From Fusicatenibacter saccharivorans (GTDB taxonomy: Bacteria > Bacillota > Clostridia > Lachnospirales > Lachnospiraceae): 64,000 nucleotides of DNA. The DNA is taken from positions 62,001-126,000 of the forward strand of contig NZ_JADNOP010000004.1 of assembly GCF_015557635.1 (NCBI RefSeq), in the 5' to 3' direction. Each line of letters opens with the position of its first letter. Positions within the stretch are counted from its first letter, which is position 1. Positions 8,657 through 16,358 of the stretch are shown piece by piece. The notes beneath the pieces are model-generated. The model was given only the letters and a program-made list of their open reading frames with translations, was not told the origin of the DNA and made no database searches. A program made the position numbers and the translations under genes.

Positions 8657-8788
8657 CTCAGCAGTAAAACACTTGCTGTTTTGCTGCGTAAGAAAGTGAT
8701 TCAGGTGTGAGCAGCCCTCCTTTTGCGAAGCAAAATTTTCAATGAGGGCTGCGAATGTTACAGTTCCCAGGTACCTGTGAACTGTAAC
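8657..8788 (+). repeat. Dispersed structured repeat, copy A
   Basis: A 132-base element whose near-identical copy lies inverted at 30672-30804. It folds into three hairpins: CAGC-AGT-AAAACA with TGTTTT-GCTG; CAGCCCTC with GAGGGCTG enclosing TTTTGC/GCAAAA; and GTTACAGTTC (8757-8766) with GAACTGTAAC (8779-8788), capped by CAGG/CCTG. Outside the cap of the third hairpin the copies differ at only about five positions, and several differences are compensatory. No ORF is present. Confidence 0.85.
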
Positions 8789-8925
8789 ACGTCTCCACTG
8801 CCGATATGCCAGCGGAAGAATCCTGTGCGCGCAAATTCTGCCGCGGCATCCGCCGATGCACCGCAACGGAAGCACCGGCATATGATCATGACAGGCAAAT
8901 TCAAAAATCATCAGGGGGAATAAGA

Positions 8926-9711
8926 ATGCTGGAGTTTTGTGTGAAACAAAATGTGTTCTTATACGCAATGATAGCAGCAGGAATCGCCGGTGTGTGGTGC
9001 CTGTTCTGGAATAACCGTTTCTACACCCGGGCCATCCGCGATCTCGGAAGGCTGAAGGAACCAAAGTCGAAATGGACCAGGTCGGTGCTGGAAACGTGTC
9101 AGAGAAAAGCGCATCCCTTTTCGAATGCCGGGGCGTTTATGCGCAGCCAGATTGCACAGGGCAGGTCAGCGGGAATGGCAGTCCCGACGCTTCTGCGCGG
9201 AAGCCAGAATATGATCCTCACGGTTCTGGCGCTGTCGATTCTTTCGCTGTGGGCGATCTACCGATACCGTTATGGAGAGGCGGAGCTGATGCGCTACCTC
9301 GGAACGGGCACCGCGCTCGCCGGATGCCTTGTCTTTTTCCGGCTCTGTCTGGATTTCGGCGGAAAAGAGGAAATTCTGCTGAACGGCTGGACAGACTATC
9401 TGGAAAATGAGTTTGCAGCGACGAAACAGAGTGCGGTGCTGGAAACCGTACAGCAGACCGAACGGCAGCCGGTGCAGGCGGAAACCATGGCACAGGCAGG
9501 AACCGGAGCGGCGAAAGCAAAAGCGCAGACTGCGGGAAGCGAGTCCGCCAAAGAGAGGAATGAACTGTTCGCAGATCCGGAAAAAGAAGCGAGGATTTCG
9601 AAAGTCAGGGAGGGCATCCGCCAGACCGCCGCGGCCGAGAGCAGGTTTGCCGGAATGCTGACGCCAGAGGAAGAGAAGCTGATGAGGGAGATTATCAGCG
9701 AATACGTGTAA
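8926..9711 (+). CDS. Membrane protein of unknown function
   Basis: A 261-residue protein with three predicted membrane helices: residues about 8-27 (AMIAAGIAGVWCLFW), 103-122 (MILTVLALSILSLWAIY) and 130-150. The C-terminal third is a soluble Ala/Gln/Glu-rich region ending in a helical segment (LTPEEEKLMREIISEYV). The start at 8926 follows GGGGGAATAAG; an in-frame start at 8806 would run back towards the repeat and has no ribosome site. I do not recognise the family. It has its own putative promoter and terminator. Confidence 0.65.
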   Translation: MLEFCVKQNVFLYAMIAAGIAGVWCLFWNNRFYTRAIRDLGRLKEPKSKWTRSVLETCQRKAHPFSNAGAFMRSQIAQGRSAGMAVPTLLRGSQNMILTVLALSILSLWAIYRYRYGEAELMRYLGTGTALAGCLVFFRLCLDFGGKEEILLNGWTDYLENEFAATKQSAVLETVQQTERQPVQAETMAQAGTGAAKAKAQTAGSESAKERNELFADPEKEARISKVREGIRQTAAAESRFAGMLTPEEEKLMREIISEYV

Positions 9712-9804
9712 ATACCAGGGGATCAGGCCGGGGAGCATGGCATATCGACATGACCATATTTCCGAATCGGCAGTCCGCAGGTATCTAAGATAAAAATATT
9801 TCAG

Positions 9805-9844
9805 GCAGTGCCGTCTTTCAAAACAGACAGGCGGCACTGCTTTC
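9805..9844 (+). terminator. Intrinsic terminator
   Basis: GCAGTGCCG and CGGCACTGC form a 9-bp stem, extended by TCT/AGA, followed by TTTCC. It ends the transcript of the membrane protein gene. Confidence 0.75.
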
Positions 9845-9886
9845 CCGGATAAAGCAGAATCATCATCTGCAAAAGGAGGAACCAAC

Positions 9887-10843
9887 ATGAGACTTGTAAT
9901 TCTTGAGGCAGAGTCACTGGGAAAGGACATGGATCTGTCCGGCTTTTCCCGTTTTGGAGAAGTGACAGTATATGAAAAAACAACGGAGGAGGAATGCCCG
10001 GAGCGTGTGCGGGAGGCGGATATTGTCATCTGCAACAAGGTGCGCATGTGCAGCCGCACCCTGTCCGGCGCGGAGAACCTGAAACTGATCTGCGTCACCG
10101 CAACCGGCATCAACAACATCGATCTCGATTATGTGAAGCGCCACAACATCGCCGTGACGAACGTCGCCGGCTATTCCACCGTCAGCGTGGCCCAGCACAC
10201 CTTTGCGATGTACTTCTATCTGGCAGAAAAACTCCGTTATTACGATGATTACGTAAAAAACGGCAGCTACGCCGCCAGCAGCCTTTTCACCTGCATGGAC
10301 AGACCGTTCACCGAGCTGGAGGGCAAGACGTGGGGCATCATCGGCCTTGGCGCGATCGGCAGAAAAGTGGCTTCGATTGCACAGGCATTCGGCTGCCGTG
10401 TGATCTATTACTCCACCTCCGGTGCACACGACGATCCGGACTACGAGCGGGTCGATCTCTATCGTCTGCTGAAGGATTCTGATGTGGTTTCCATCCACGC
10501 CCCGTTAAATGAGGCGACCGAGAACCTGATGAATATCGAAACGTTTGCCAACATGAAGCGGAACGCAATTCTGATCAACGTCGGCCGCGGCTCGATCGTG
10601 AATGAGCGTGACCTCTGCTGTGCCCTGCGAGAGGGCCTGATCGCCGGAGCAGCGCTCGATGTACTTTCCAGCGAGCCGATCCGCAGTGACAGTCCGTTGC
10701 TGAAAATGGCGGACGACGACCGCCTGTACATCACGCCGCACATCGCCTGGGCATCGAAGGAAGCCCGCACGCGCCTGATCGGACTGGTGCAGAAAAATAT
10801 TGCTTCGTACCTGGAAGGCGGCATGGAAAACCGCGTGGTATAA
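9887..10843 (+). CDS. D-isomer-specific 2-hydroxyacid dehydrogenase
   Basis: The 318-residue protein has the family's two-domain plan: substrate domain with TATGINNIDLDYVK, then the NAD-binding GLGAIGRKVASIAQAFG around residues 150-166, the VSIHAPL strand, NVGRGSIVNE, and the terminal PHIAWASKEAR with the catalytic histidine. Such enzymes reduce hydroxypyruvate, glyoxylate or other 2-oxoacids with NAD(P)H; sequence alone does not fix which. AAAGGAGG before the ATG is strong. It lies between two terminators and so is probably a single-gene transcript. Confidence 0.93.
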   Translation: MRLVILEAESLGKDMDLSGFSRFGEVTVYEKTTEEECPERVREADIVICNKVRMCSRTLSGAENLKLICVTATGINNIDLDYVKRHNIAVTNVAGYSTVSVAQHTFAMYFYLAEKLRYYDDYVKNGSYAASSLFTCMDRPFTELEGKTWGIIGLGAIGRKVASIAQAFGCRVIYYSTSGAHDDPDYERVDLYRLLKDSDVVSIHAPLNEATENLMNIETFANMKRNAILINVGRGSIVNERDLCCALREGLIAGAALDVLSSEPIRSDSPLLKMADDDRLYITPHIAWASKEARTRLIGLVQKNIASYLEGGMENRVV

Positions 10844-10880
10844 AAGGGATACAAAGCCAGGGACAAAATACATAAAAAGA

Positions 10881-10955
10881 GCCGGACATCCGACGGAACC
10901 GCAGAGGGGACTGTAAGAACAGCCGCTCCCAGGTTCCGCCGGATGCCCGGCTTTT
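10881..10955. terminator. Bidirectional terminator
   Basis: A long imperfect stem joins the segment at 10881-10900 (GCCGGACATCC...) to 10933-10951 (...GGATGCCCGGC) around a 32-base loop, with TTTT on the plus side and TTTTTATG on the minus side. It serves the dehydrogenase and the convergent small gene. Confidence 0.8.
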
Positions 10956-10990
10956 GCATTTGCTTTATTCGCTGCAAAAACGAGAGAACA

Positions 10991-11254
10991 TTATTCCTCT
11001 GTAATCTGAATTTCCAGATAATCAAACTCCAGCGATTCAATAAAATTATCCTGTGTGAACCGCGTTTTCGATCTCCGTTTAAACTCCGAAATATTCGTAT
11101 CGAGCCAGATCGGCTTCGCCAGATTCCAGGCATCACAGATTTCATCGAGCGCACGGAAGACCTTGTGCGTTCTGGTATCCTCATCGTCGATGCAGACGGT
11201 AAGATCCTGAAGAATATGATTGTTTTTCACTAATTTTCCCCACATCTGAAACAT
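10991..11254 (-). CDS. Conserved-looking small protein of unknown function
   Basis: An 87-residue acidic protein with AGGAGG before its ATG and a terminator after its end, so it is very likely expressed. The sequence (MFQMWGKLVKNNHILQD at the start) has no membrane segment or motif I can name. It sits just after the AraC regulator on the same strand, 54 bases from it, and could be co-transcribed. Confidence 0.65.
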   Translation of the reverse strand: MFQMWGKLVKNNHILQDLTVCIDDEDTRTHKVFRALDEICDAWNLAKPIWLDTNISEFKRRSKTRFTQDNFIESLEFDYLEIQITEE

Positions 11255-11308
11255 ATTAAAAATCCTCCTGAAAAGTACAAAGTGAACAGTGCATTTGGAA
11301 CGACCGTG

Positions 11309-12184
11309 TTAATCGCTGGTAACGGTATGCAGTTCTTTAAAATCCTTCGGCGAGATTCCGTACTCTTTTTTAAACGCGCGGTAAAAACTCGAATAGTCGT
11401 GAAATCCGAACAGCAGATACACCTTTGTGACCGGTACATCGCCGAGCAGCGCTTCACGGCACCTTGCCAGCCGCTTTTTGGAAATGTACTGGTGGATCGA
11501 CATGCCGATTTCATCCTTGAAAACGTGTGCAATGTGATATTTGCTCACAAAAAGTTCCGCCGCCAGCCGTTCGAGCGACAGATTCTCGGACAGGTGCTCA
11601 TCAATATAGAAACAGAGCTGTTCATACAGCGAGAGCTGTGCTTTCCGGGTGAGCGGGTGATGCTGCTCATACACCGTTCGGTTGATCTGCATCAGCAGGT
11701 CGCTGACGTAGAGAAAAATCTGCGTCTCTTTTCCAAAATGATCGGACCGCATTTCTTCGATCAGGCGGATGGTGCGGTACTGGATCGTGTTGAACTCGAC
11801 GGAATCGAGCGGGAACAGATATTTCTGATTTTCGGCAGCGTATTCCATCAGGTAAACGTAGTCGGCGGAACGGGCGCGGAGCTGCTCTGCAAAAGAGGTG
11901 CTGACCCAGAACACAAAGCGGCGGTACGGCACAGACAGGTCGTGCATCACCAGATGATGCGGTACGCCGGGCGGAATCAGAAGAAGATCGCCGGGCGTCG
12001 GTGTGTAGAGCACTCCGTCGATTTCCAGTGAGATCGCCCCTTCGAGAAAGAGATAGAACTCATAATGCGTATGCGTATGTTCTTTTACGCCGGGCACATC
12101 GTCGGTGCTGTAATAGTATAACTCAAACGTATCCGAAATCATGTACTGCCGGGTGGCAAATTTCGTCTGCAGTTTTTCTTTCAT
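11309..12184 (-). CDS. AraC family transcriptional regulator with cupin sensor domain
   Basis: The 291-residue protein has an N-terminal cupin fold (HTHTHYEFYLFLEGA and PGDLLLIPPGVPHHL, residues about 36-80) that usually binds a sugar-like ligand, and a C-terminal AraC DNA-binding domain with two helix-turn-helix motifs (SLERLAAELFVSKYHIAHVF, then GFHDYSSFYRAFKKEYG). It is divergent from the KDPG aldolase gene and shares a 204-base control region with it, so it probably regulates that sugar-acid gene. A moderate AAGGA site precedes the ATG. Confidence 0.92.
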   Translation of the reverse strand: MKEKLQTKFATRQYMISDTFELYYYSTDDVPGVKEHTHTHYEFYLFLEGAISLEIDGVLYTPTPGDLLLIPPGVPHHLVMHDLSVPYRRFVFWVSTSFAEQLRARSADYVYLMEYAAENQKYLFPLDSVEFNTIQYRTIRLIEEMRSDHFGKETQIFLYVSDLLMQINRTVYEQHHPLTRKAQLSLYEQLCFYIDEHLSENLSLERLAAELFVSKYHIAHVFKDEIGMSIHQYISKKRLARCREALLGDVPVTKVYLLFGFHDYSSFYRAFKKEYGISPKDFKELHTVTSD

Positions 12185-12302
12185 AATAAAAGCATCCTTG
12201 CAAAAAAATGATATTTTTGAACCATAACAACAATTCCCAGCATATCACAAAACAGCAAGTTTTACAATGTATTCGGCAATCCGCACAATAGAAAAAAACA
12301 AC

Positions 12303-12332
12303 TTGTCCAGTTACGATACAAGGGAATAAAAT
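12303..12332 (+). promoter_or_regulatory. Putative promoter of the KDPG aldolase gene
   Basis: TTGTCC (12303-12308), 18 bases, TAAAAT (12327-12332). A short inverted pair, CTTGT and ACAAG, overlaps the -35 and spacer and could be part of a regulator site. Confidence 0.45.
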
Positions 12333-12388
12333 AAAAACAGAATGCAGAATAAATTTCAGATAAAGATCAAAACGGAGGAACAGCTATC

Positions 12389-13027
12389 ATGAATCAGATT
12401 CTCGAACAGCTTGGAACATACGGCATTGTGCCGGTTGTCGTTTTACAGGATGCAGCAAAAGCAGAGCCGCTTGCCGAAGCTCTCTGCAAGGGCGGACTTG
12501 CCTGCGCCGAGGTGACCTTCCGCACCGATGCGGCAGAAGAATCCATCCGCATTATGAGTGAAAAATTCCCGGAGATGCTGGTGGGAGCCGGAACTGTGCT
12601 CACAACCGAGCAGGCGGACCGCGCCGTAAAAGCCGGAGCAAAATTTATCGTCAGCCCGGGTCTCAACCCGGAGGTAGTAAAATGGTGTCAGGCACACGAA
12701 GTACCAGTGATCCCGGGCATCGTGACCCCGACTGAGATGGAGCAGGCGATCGGTCTTGGGCTCACCATGGTGAAATTCTTCCCGGCAGAACCGGCAGGCG
12801 GACTGAAATACATCCGTGCCATCGCAGCACCGTACACCATGATGAAATTCATGCCGACCGGCGGCATCAACCCGCAGAATGTAAGAGAATACCTGGCATA
12901 CGACCGCATCGCAGCATGCGGCGGAAGCTGGATGGTAAAAAATACGATGATTGAAAACAACGAATTCGACCGCATTGAAGAGCTGGTGAAAGAGGCGGTT
13001 GAGATCGTAAAGGAAAGCCGGACGTGA
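12389..13027 (+). CDS. eda: 2-dehydro-3-deoxyphosphogluconate (KDPG/KHG) aldolase
   Basis: Eda splits KDPG into pyruvate and glyceraldehyde 3-phosphate in the Entner-Doudoroff and uronate routes. The 212-residue protein shows AEVTFRT with the conserved glutamate, GAGTVLT, SPGLNP, and the Schiff-base lysine near residue 129 in TMVKFFPAE, followed by MPTGGINP for phosphate binding. CGGAGG precedes the ATG. Immediately downstream, in the same frame after the stop, lies a glycosidase remnant, suggesting that a sugar-utilisation cluster was partly deleted here. Confidence 0.94.
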   Translation: MNQILEQLGTYGIVPVVVLQDAAKAEPLAEALCKGGLACAEVTFRTDAAEESIRIMSEKFPEMLVGAGTVLTTEQADRAVKAGAKFIVSPGLNPEVVKWCQAHEVPVIPGIVTPTEMEQAIGLGLTMVKFFPAEPAGGLKYIRAIAAPYTMMKFMPTGGINPQNVREYLAYDRIAACGGSWMVKNTMIENNEFDRIEELVKEAVEIVKESRT

Positions 13028-13465
13028 CGACATCCTTCCCGCAGCCGCTGGGCACCGACCGTTGACCTCGAGCGTGATCCGAGATGGGGAAGAAACGAGG
13101 AGTGCTACGGCGAGGACCCTGTGCTGACCGGAAAAATGGCCGGCGCTTACATCGAGGGAATGCAGGGCGACGATCCAAAATATCTGCGCTGTGCATCAAC
13201 CCTGAAACACTTCTATGGAAACAACACCGAGGTCGGCCGCGGCTGGAAGAACTCTTCGATTGACCCGCGGAATAAATATGAGCTGTATCTCGAGCCGTTC
13301 CGCAGATGTATTGAGGAGAGCGGCGCAGAGGGCATCATGACGGCGTACAACAGAATCAACGGCACCGTCGGCGGAATGGTCCGGGAAAACATGGAAATCT
13401 CGGAATCCGTCATCATGAAACAGGCGGACCAGAAGATGTATGAAAATAAAAAAAGTTCACGGTGA
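13028..13465 (+). pseudogene. Glycoside hydrolase family 3 remnant joined to a GGDEF-domain tail
   Basis: From 13049 the frame reads WAPTVDLERDPRWGRNEE and CYGEDPVL, a hallmark of GH3 beta-glucosidases, and continues to AYNRING (about 110 residues). There is no start or N-terminus, and the SDW nucleophile region is absent. After about 13375 the same frame changes to a stretch ending KQADQKMYENKK, the classic end of a GGDEF diguanylate cyclase domain, then stops. I read this as a deletion scar that fused pieces of two unrelated genes. An ATG at 13121 could allow translation but a functional product is unlikely. Confidence 0.8.
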
Positions 13466-13479
13466 ATCGCCGCAATGGA

Positions 13480-13509
13480 TTGTCCCCGCGGGTCTTTTCG
13501 TGGTACAAT
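13480..13509 (+). promoter_or_regulatory. Putative promoter of the 13547-14428 gene pair
   Basis: TTGTCC (13480-13485), 18 bases, TACAAT (13504-13509), about 38 bases before the start codon of the next gene. Confidence 0.55.
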
Positions 13510-13546
13510 GAAACATAACCGATAAAAAGAAAAACGAGGGCAGAAC

Positions 13547-13804
13547 ATGAACGAATTATATGAAATGATTGAAAAGAAAATCAAAGAATCCGGCTATCCG
13601 CGGCCGATTTCGGGAAGCGATGTTTACGATGACATCTGCGACCAGATCGAGGGAAAAGAGAACGGTTCCTATGTGGTATTATCGAAATTTGATGATGATG
13701 TGATTTTCGAGTACCACATCACGGTGATGGATGATGAATTCAACCTCGGCGTGCTGACGATGCGCACCCCGGAGGGCGTGTTTGAGACTGATTTTGATGC
13801 GTAA
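13547..13804 (+). CDS. Small acidic protein of unknown function
   Basis: An 85-residue cytosolic protein (begins MNELYEMIEKKIKES) rich in Asp and Glu, without membrane segments. GAGGG lies before the ATG. The Nudix hydrolase gene begins 18 bases after its stop, so the two are probably an operon. I do not recognise the family; the good ribosome site, promoter and operon position make it a real gene. Confidence 0.7.
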   Translation: MNELYEMIEKKIKESGYPRPISGSDVYDDICDQIEGKENGSYVVLSKFDDDVIFEYHITVMDDEFNLGVLTMRTPEGVFETDFDA

Positions 13805-13822
13805 AGAAGGGGGAGCGATACC

Positions 13823-14428
13823 ATGCCGAAGATTGAAAAAATCACGAAACAGACGGAGAATCCATATGTAAATCTTTATCTGGTGGAAGGGAAGAACAAG
13901 GTGGATCACCCGTTCCGTTACTATGTTGCTTCGCGCGCGAAAACGATGGAAGCGCTGAAGATCAAGACGAAGAAGAATACGCCGGACGGCGTGCTGATGT
14001 ACAGTCTGTACGGGGAGAAGCGCGATAAAATCGTTCTGGTTCGCCAGTACCGTGTTTCCATTGACGACTACATCTACGAATTTCCGGCAGGCCTCGTAGA
14101 ATCAGGTGAGGAGTTCCACGAAGCGGCAGTGCGTGAGATGCACGAGGAGACGGGGCTTACGTTCCACCCGTTAAAAGTAGATCCGTGTTATGAAAAACCG
14201 TTCTTCACAACCATTGGAATGACGGACGAGGCATGCTCCGCAGTTTACGGCTGGTGTGAGGGTGAGATCAGCCGGAAATACTTGGAGGAGAGCGAAGTTA
14301 TTGAGGTTGTCTTGGCGGACCGTGAGGAGGCAAAGAGAATCCTCAGAGAAGAGAATGTAGCGATTATGTGCTCGTATCATCTGATGCATTTTATTCATGA
14401 TGAGGAGCCGTTTGCATTCCTGAAATAA
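13823..14428 (+). CDS. Nudix hydrolase, ADP-ribose pyrophosphatase-like
   Basis: The 201-residue protein carries a complete Nudix box, GLVESGEEFHEAAVREMHEE followed by TGL, at about residues 90-112, which binds Mg2+ and hydrolyses nucleoside diphosphates linked to another group. An EFPAG segment just before it is typical of the ADP-ribose pyrophosphatase (NudF-like) branch. GGGGGAG precedes the ATG. It is downstream of a small acidic protein in the same likely operon and is followed by a perfect terminator. Exact substrate is not determined. Confidence 0.9.
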   Translation: MPKIEKITKQTENPYVNLYLVEGKNKVDHPFRYYVASRAKTMEALKIKTKKNTPDGVLMYSLYGEKRDKIVLVRQYRVSIDDYIYEFPAGLVESGEEFHEAAVREMHEETGLTFHPLKVDPCYEKPFFTTIGMTDEACSAVYGWCEGEISRKYLEESEVIEVVLADREEAKRILREENVAIMCSYHLMHFIHDEEPFAFLK

Positions 14429-14440
14429 GTGGAGGGGAGC

Positions 14441-14499
14441 CAGAAAAACACAACCCCTGGAAGTTCTTAGCACGAACTGCCAGGGGTTGTGTTTTTCTG
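14441..14499. terminator. Bidirectional intrinsic terminator
   Basis: A perfect 20-bp stem joins 14441-14460 to 14480-14499; AGAAAAACA at its foot gives a T-rich 3' side on both strands. An inner AGTTC/GAACT stem closes the loop. It ends the Nudix operon and the convergent ABC operon. Confidence 0.9.
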
Positions 14500-14537
14500 A
14501 CTCCCATTTACGTTGTGGGGGACGGGATGGTGAGGAC

Positions 14538-16358
14538 TCAGGTGTAGTATTGGGCCTGGGTTTCGTAAAGATTGGCGTAGATGCCGTGGTTTGCGAGGAG
14601 GGTGCCGTGGGTGCCGTCCTCTGCAATGCGGCCGTGGTCAAGGACGATAATACGGTCGCAGAATTTGCAGCTGCTCATGCGGTGGGAGATGTAGACAGCC
14701 GTTTTACCGGCGGTCATCTGGCTGAACTGTTTGTAGATTTCGGCCTCAGCGATCGGGTCGAGGGCTGCGGTCGGCTCGTCGAGGATGACGAACGGGGCAT
14801 CCTTGTAGAGGGCGCGGGCGATGGCGGTGCGCTGGGCCTCGCCGCCGGAAAGGTCGACACCGGAGCCGTTGTTGTTGTAAAGGCGGGTGCGGACGCCCTG
14901 CGGGAGTTGCTGTACACGGTCGGTGAGACCGACTTTTGCAAGAGAGGATTGCAAAGCAGCTTCATCAATCTCGGTTCCGGCGGCGATGTTTTCGTCGAGC
15001 GGGAGGGAAAACAGGTGGAAATCCTGGAAAACGACGGAGAATGCCTGCGTGTACTCTTTGTAGCTATATTTGCGGATGTCAATGCCATTCAGGGTGATGT
15101 AACCTGAAGTTGGCTCATACAGGCGGCAGAGCAGCTTGATGAGTGTTGTCTTTCCGGCTCCGTTACGGCCGACGAGGGCGGTTTTTTCGCCGACGGCAAA
15201 GGACAGTGTCACATGTTCGAGTACCGGAATATTCGTACCGGGATAAGAGAATGAGACATCGTGGAACGCAAATTCGTACTGGCCGTCGTCGCGTTTCTCA
15301 ATCGGCAGTGTACCGTCGTAGGCCATAGACGGCTGCGCAATGAAATCCTCATAGGTCGAGAGATAGGAATTGATATAGTCGAACTCCGATCCGGTTGCGA
15401 GAAATGTCTGAAGATCACTCATGGCGCGTGTCACGGAACCGGCATACAGAAGAACATCCCCAATGGGGAGAACGCCGTACAGAGCCCTGGCGCCGATCAC
15501 AAGGTACGCAGCGAAATTGGAAAGGAGCGAAAGCAGCGCGTTTTTTCCGTCTGTGATGGCGGAGAAGCGGGCGAAGTCGAGGTACATCGGCAGAAAGTGT
15601 TCCATGGCTTTTCCAAACTGTACGTCGAGAAAATGATCGAGATGACCGATGCGGATATCGTCCGCGCGCCGTTCTTCAAGCATCACATTAACGAGATAAT
15701 TGGCAACCGAGTTGGAATGGTCGTTGCCCTGGTTCAGCTCTATCTTTTTCTGCGTACTCCTGCGGTTGATGCGGGAGGAAAGTGCAAGCTGCACACCACA
15801 GAGCAGGAGCAGTGCAAGCATCGAAAACGACGAGGTGAAAAAGTTATTCCTGCTGCTGTCGGGCAGAAGAAACAGACGGAGCAGGAAAAACAGGGCATAG
15901 AGAACCGAGAGCAGGGAAGTGATCAGCGTATGAATGACAATGAGCTGGTCACCCACATTTCCCGATCCCATGGAGGAGACGTTGGTGCGCCGGATGGCAT
16001 CCATCGTCTCTGTTTTTTCGAATTTCTCAAACTCCAGCTCCAGCGCCTTTGCGGTGATTTTCTGTTCCGTGCGTGCAAGACAGAGTTCTTTTTGGCCGTC
16101 GAGATACTGACGGCAGATTTTTTCAAACAATCCCAGCCCATACTGCGTAAGCAGAAAGACGACAACAGTATACAGACAGGCGCGGTACGACTTTGCAAGC
16201 AGTAAATTCAAAATTCGCGCCGAGAAAAACAAGGAGAGATACGGCAGCGTTGCAGCTGCAAAAGCGCTTCCGAGAAGCCAGAACAGCACGCGGTGATTGC
16301 CCTGGCTCACCATAGTTAAAAAGCGGCAGATGGCATGAAACCGTTCTTTCATTTTCAT
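14538..16358 (-). CDS. ABC exporter subunit (permease-ATPase fusion), second gene
   Basis: A 606-residue half-transporter: an N-terminal membrane domain of about six helices (residues 20-320), then an ATPase domain with Walker A GRNGAGKTT, signature LSGGEAQR, Walker B VILDEPTAALDP and the switch histidine in ISHRMSS. It starts at 16358, sharing one base with the stop of the upstream gene (TGATG), so the two are translationally coupled and very likely form a heterodimeric exporter. The signature and the H-loop are intact, so this subunit can hydrolyse ATP. Substrate unknown; neighbours suggest a peptide or signal molecule. Confidence 0.93.
   Translation of the reverse strand: MKMKERFHAICRFLTMVSQGNHRVLFWLLGSAFAAATLPYLSLFFSARILNLLLAKSYRACLYTVVVFLLTQYGLGLFEKICRQYLDGQKELCLARTEQKITAKALELEFEKFEKTETMDAIRRTNVSSMGSGNVGDQLIVIHTLITSLLSVLYALFFLLRLFLLPDSSRNNFFTSSFSMLALLLLCGVQLALSSRINRRSTQKKIELNQGNDHSNSVANYLVNVMLEERRADDIRIGHLDHFLDVQFGKAMEHFLPMYLDFARFSAITDGKNALLSLLSNFAAYLVIGARALYGVLPIGDVLLYAGSVTRAMSDLQTFLATGSEFDYINSYLSTYEDFIAQPSMAYDGTLPIEKRDDGQYEFAFHDVSFSYPGTNIPVLEHVTLSFAVGEKTALVGRNGAGKTTLIKLLCRLYEPTSGYITLNGIDIRKYSYKEYTQAFSVVFQDFHLFSLPLDENIAAGTEIDEAALQSSLAKVGLTDRVQQLPQGVRTRLYNNNGSGVDLSGGEAQRTAIARALYKDAPFVILDEPTAALDPIAEAEIYKQFSQMTAGKTAVYISHRMSSCKFCDRIIVLDHGRIAEDGTHGTLLANHGIYANLYETQAQYYT

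Noticed and set aside
15261-16205. 314-codon plus-strand frame inside the ABC transporter gene
   Set aside because: Complementary to a complete ABC permease-ATPase gene; no ribosome site and no recognisable motif.
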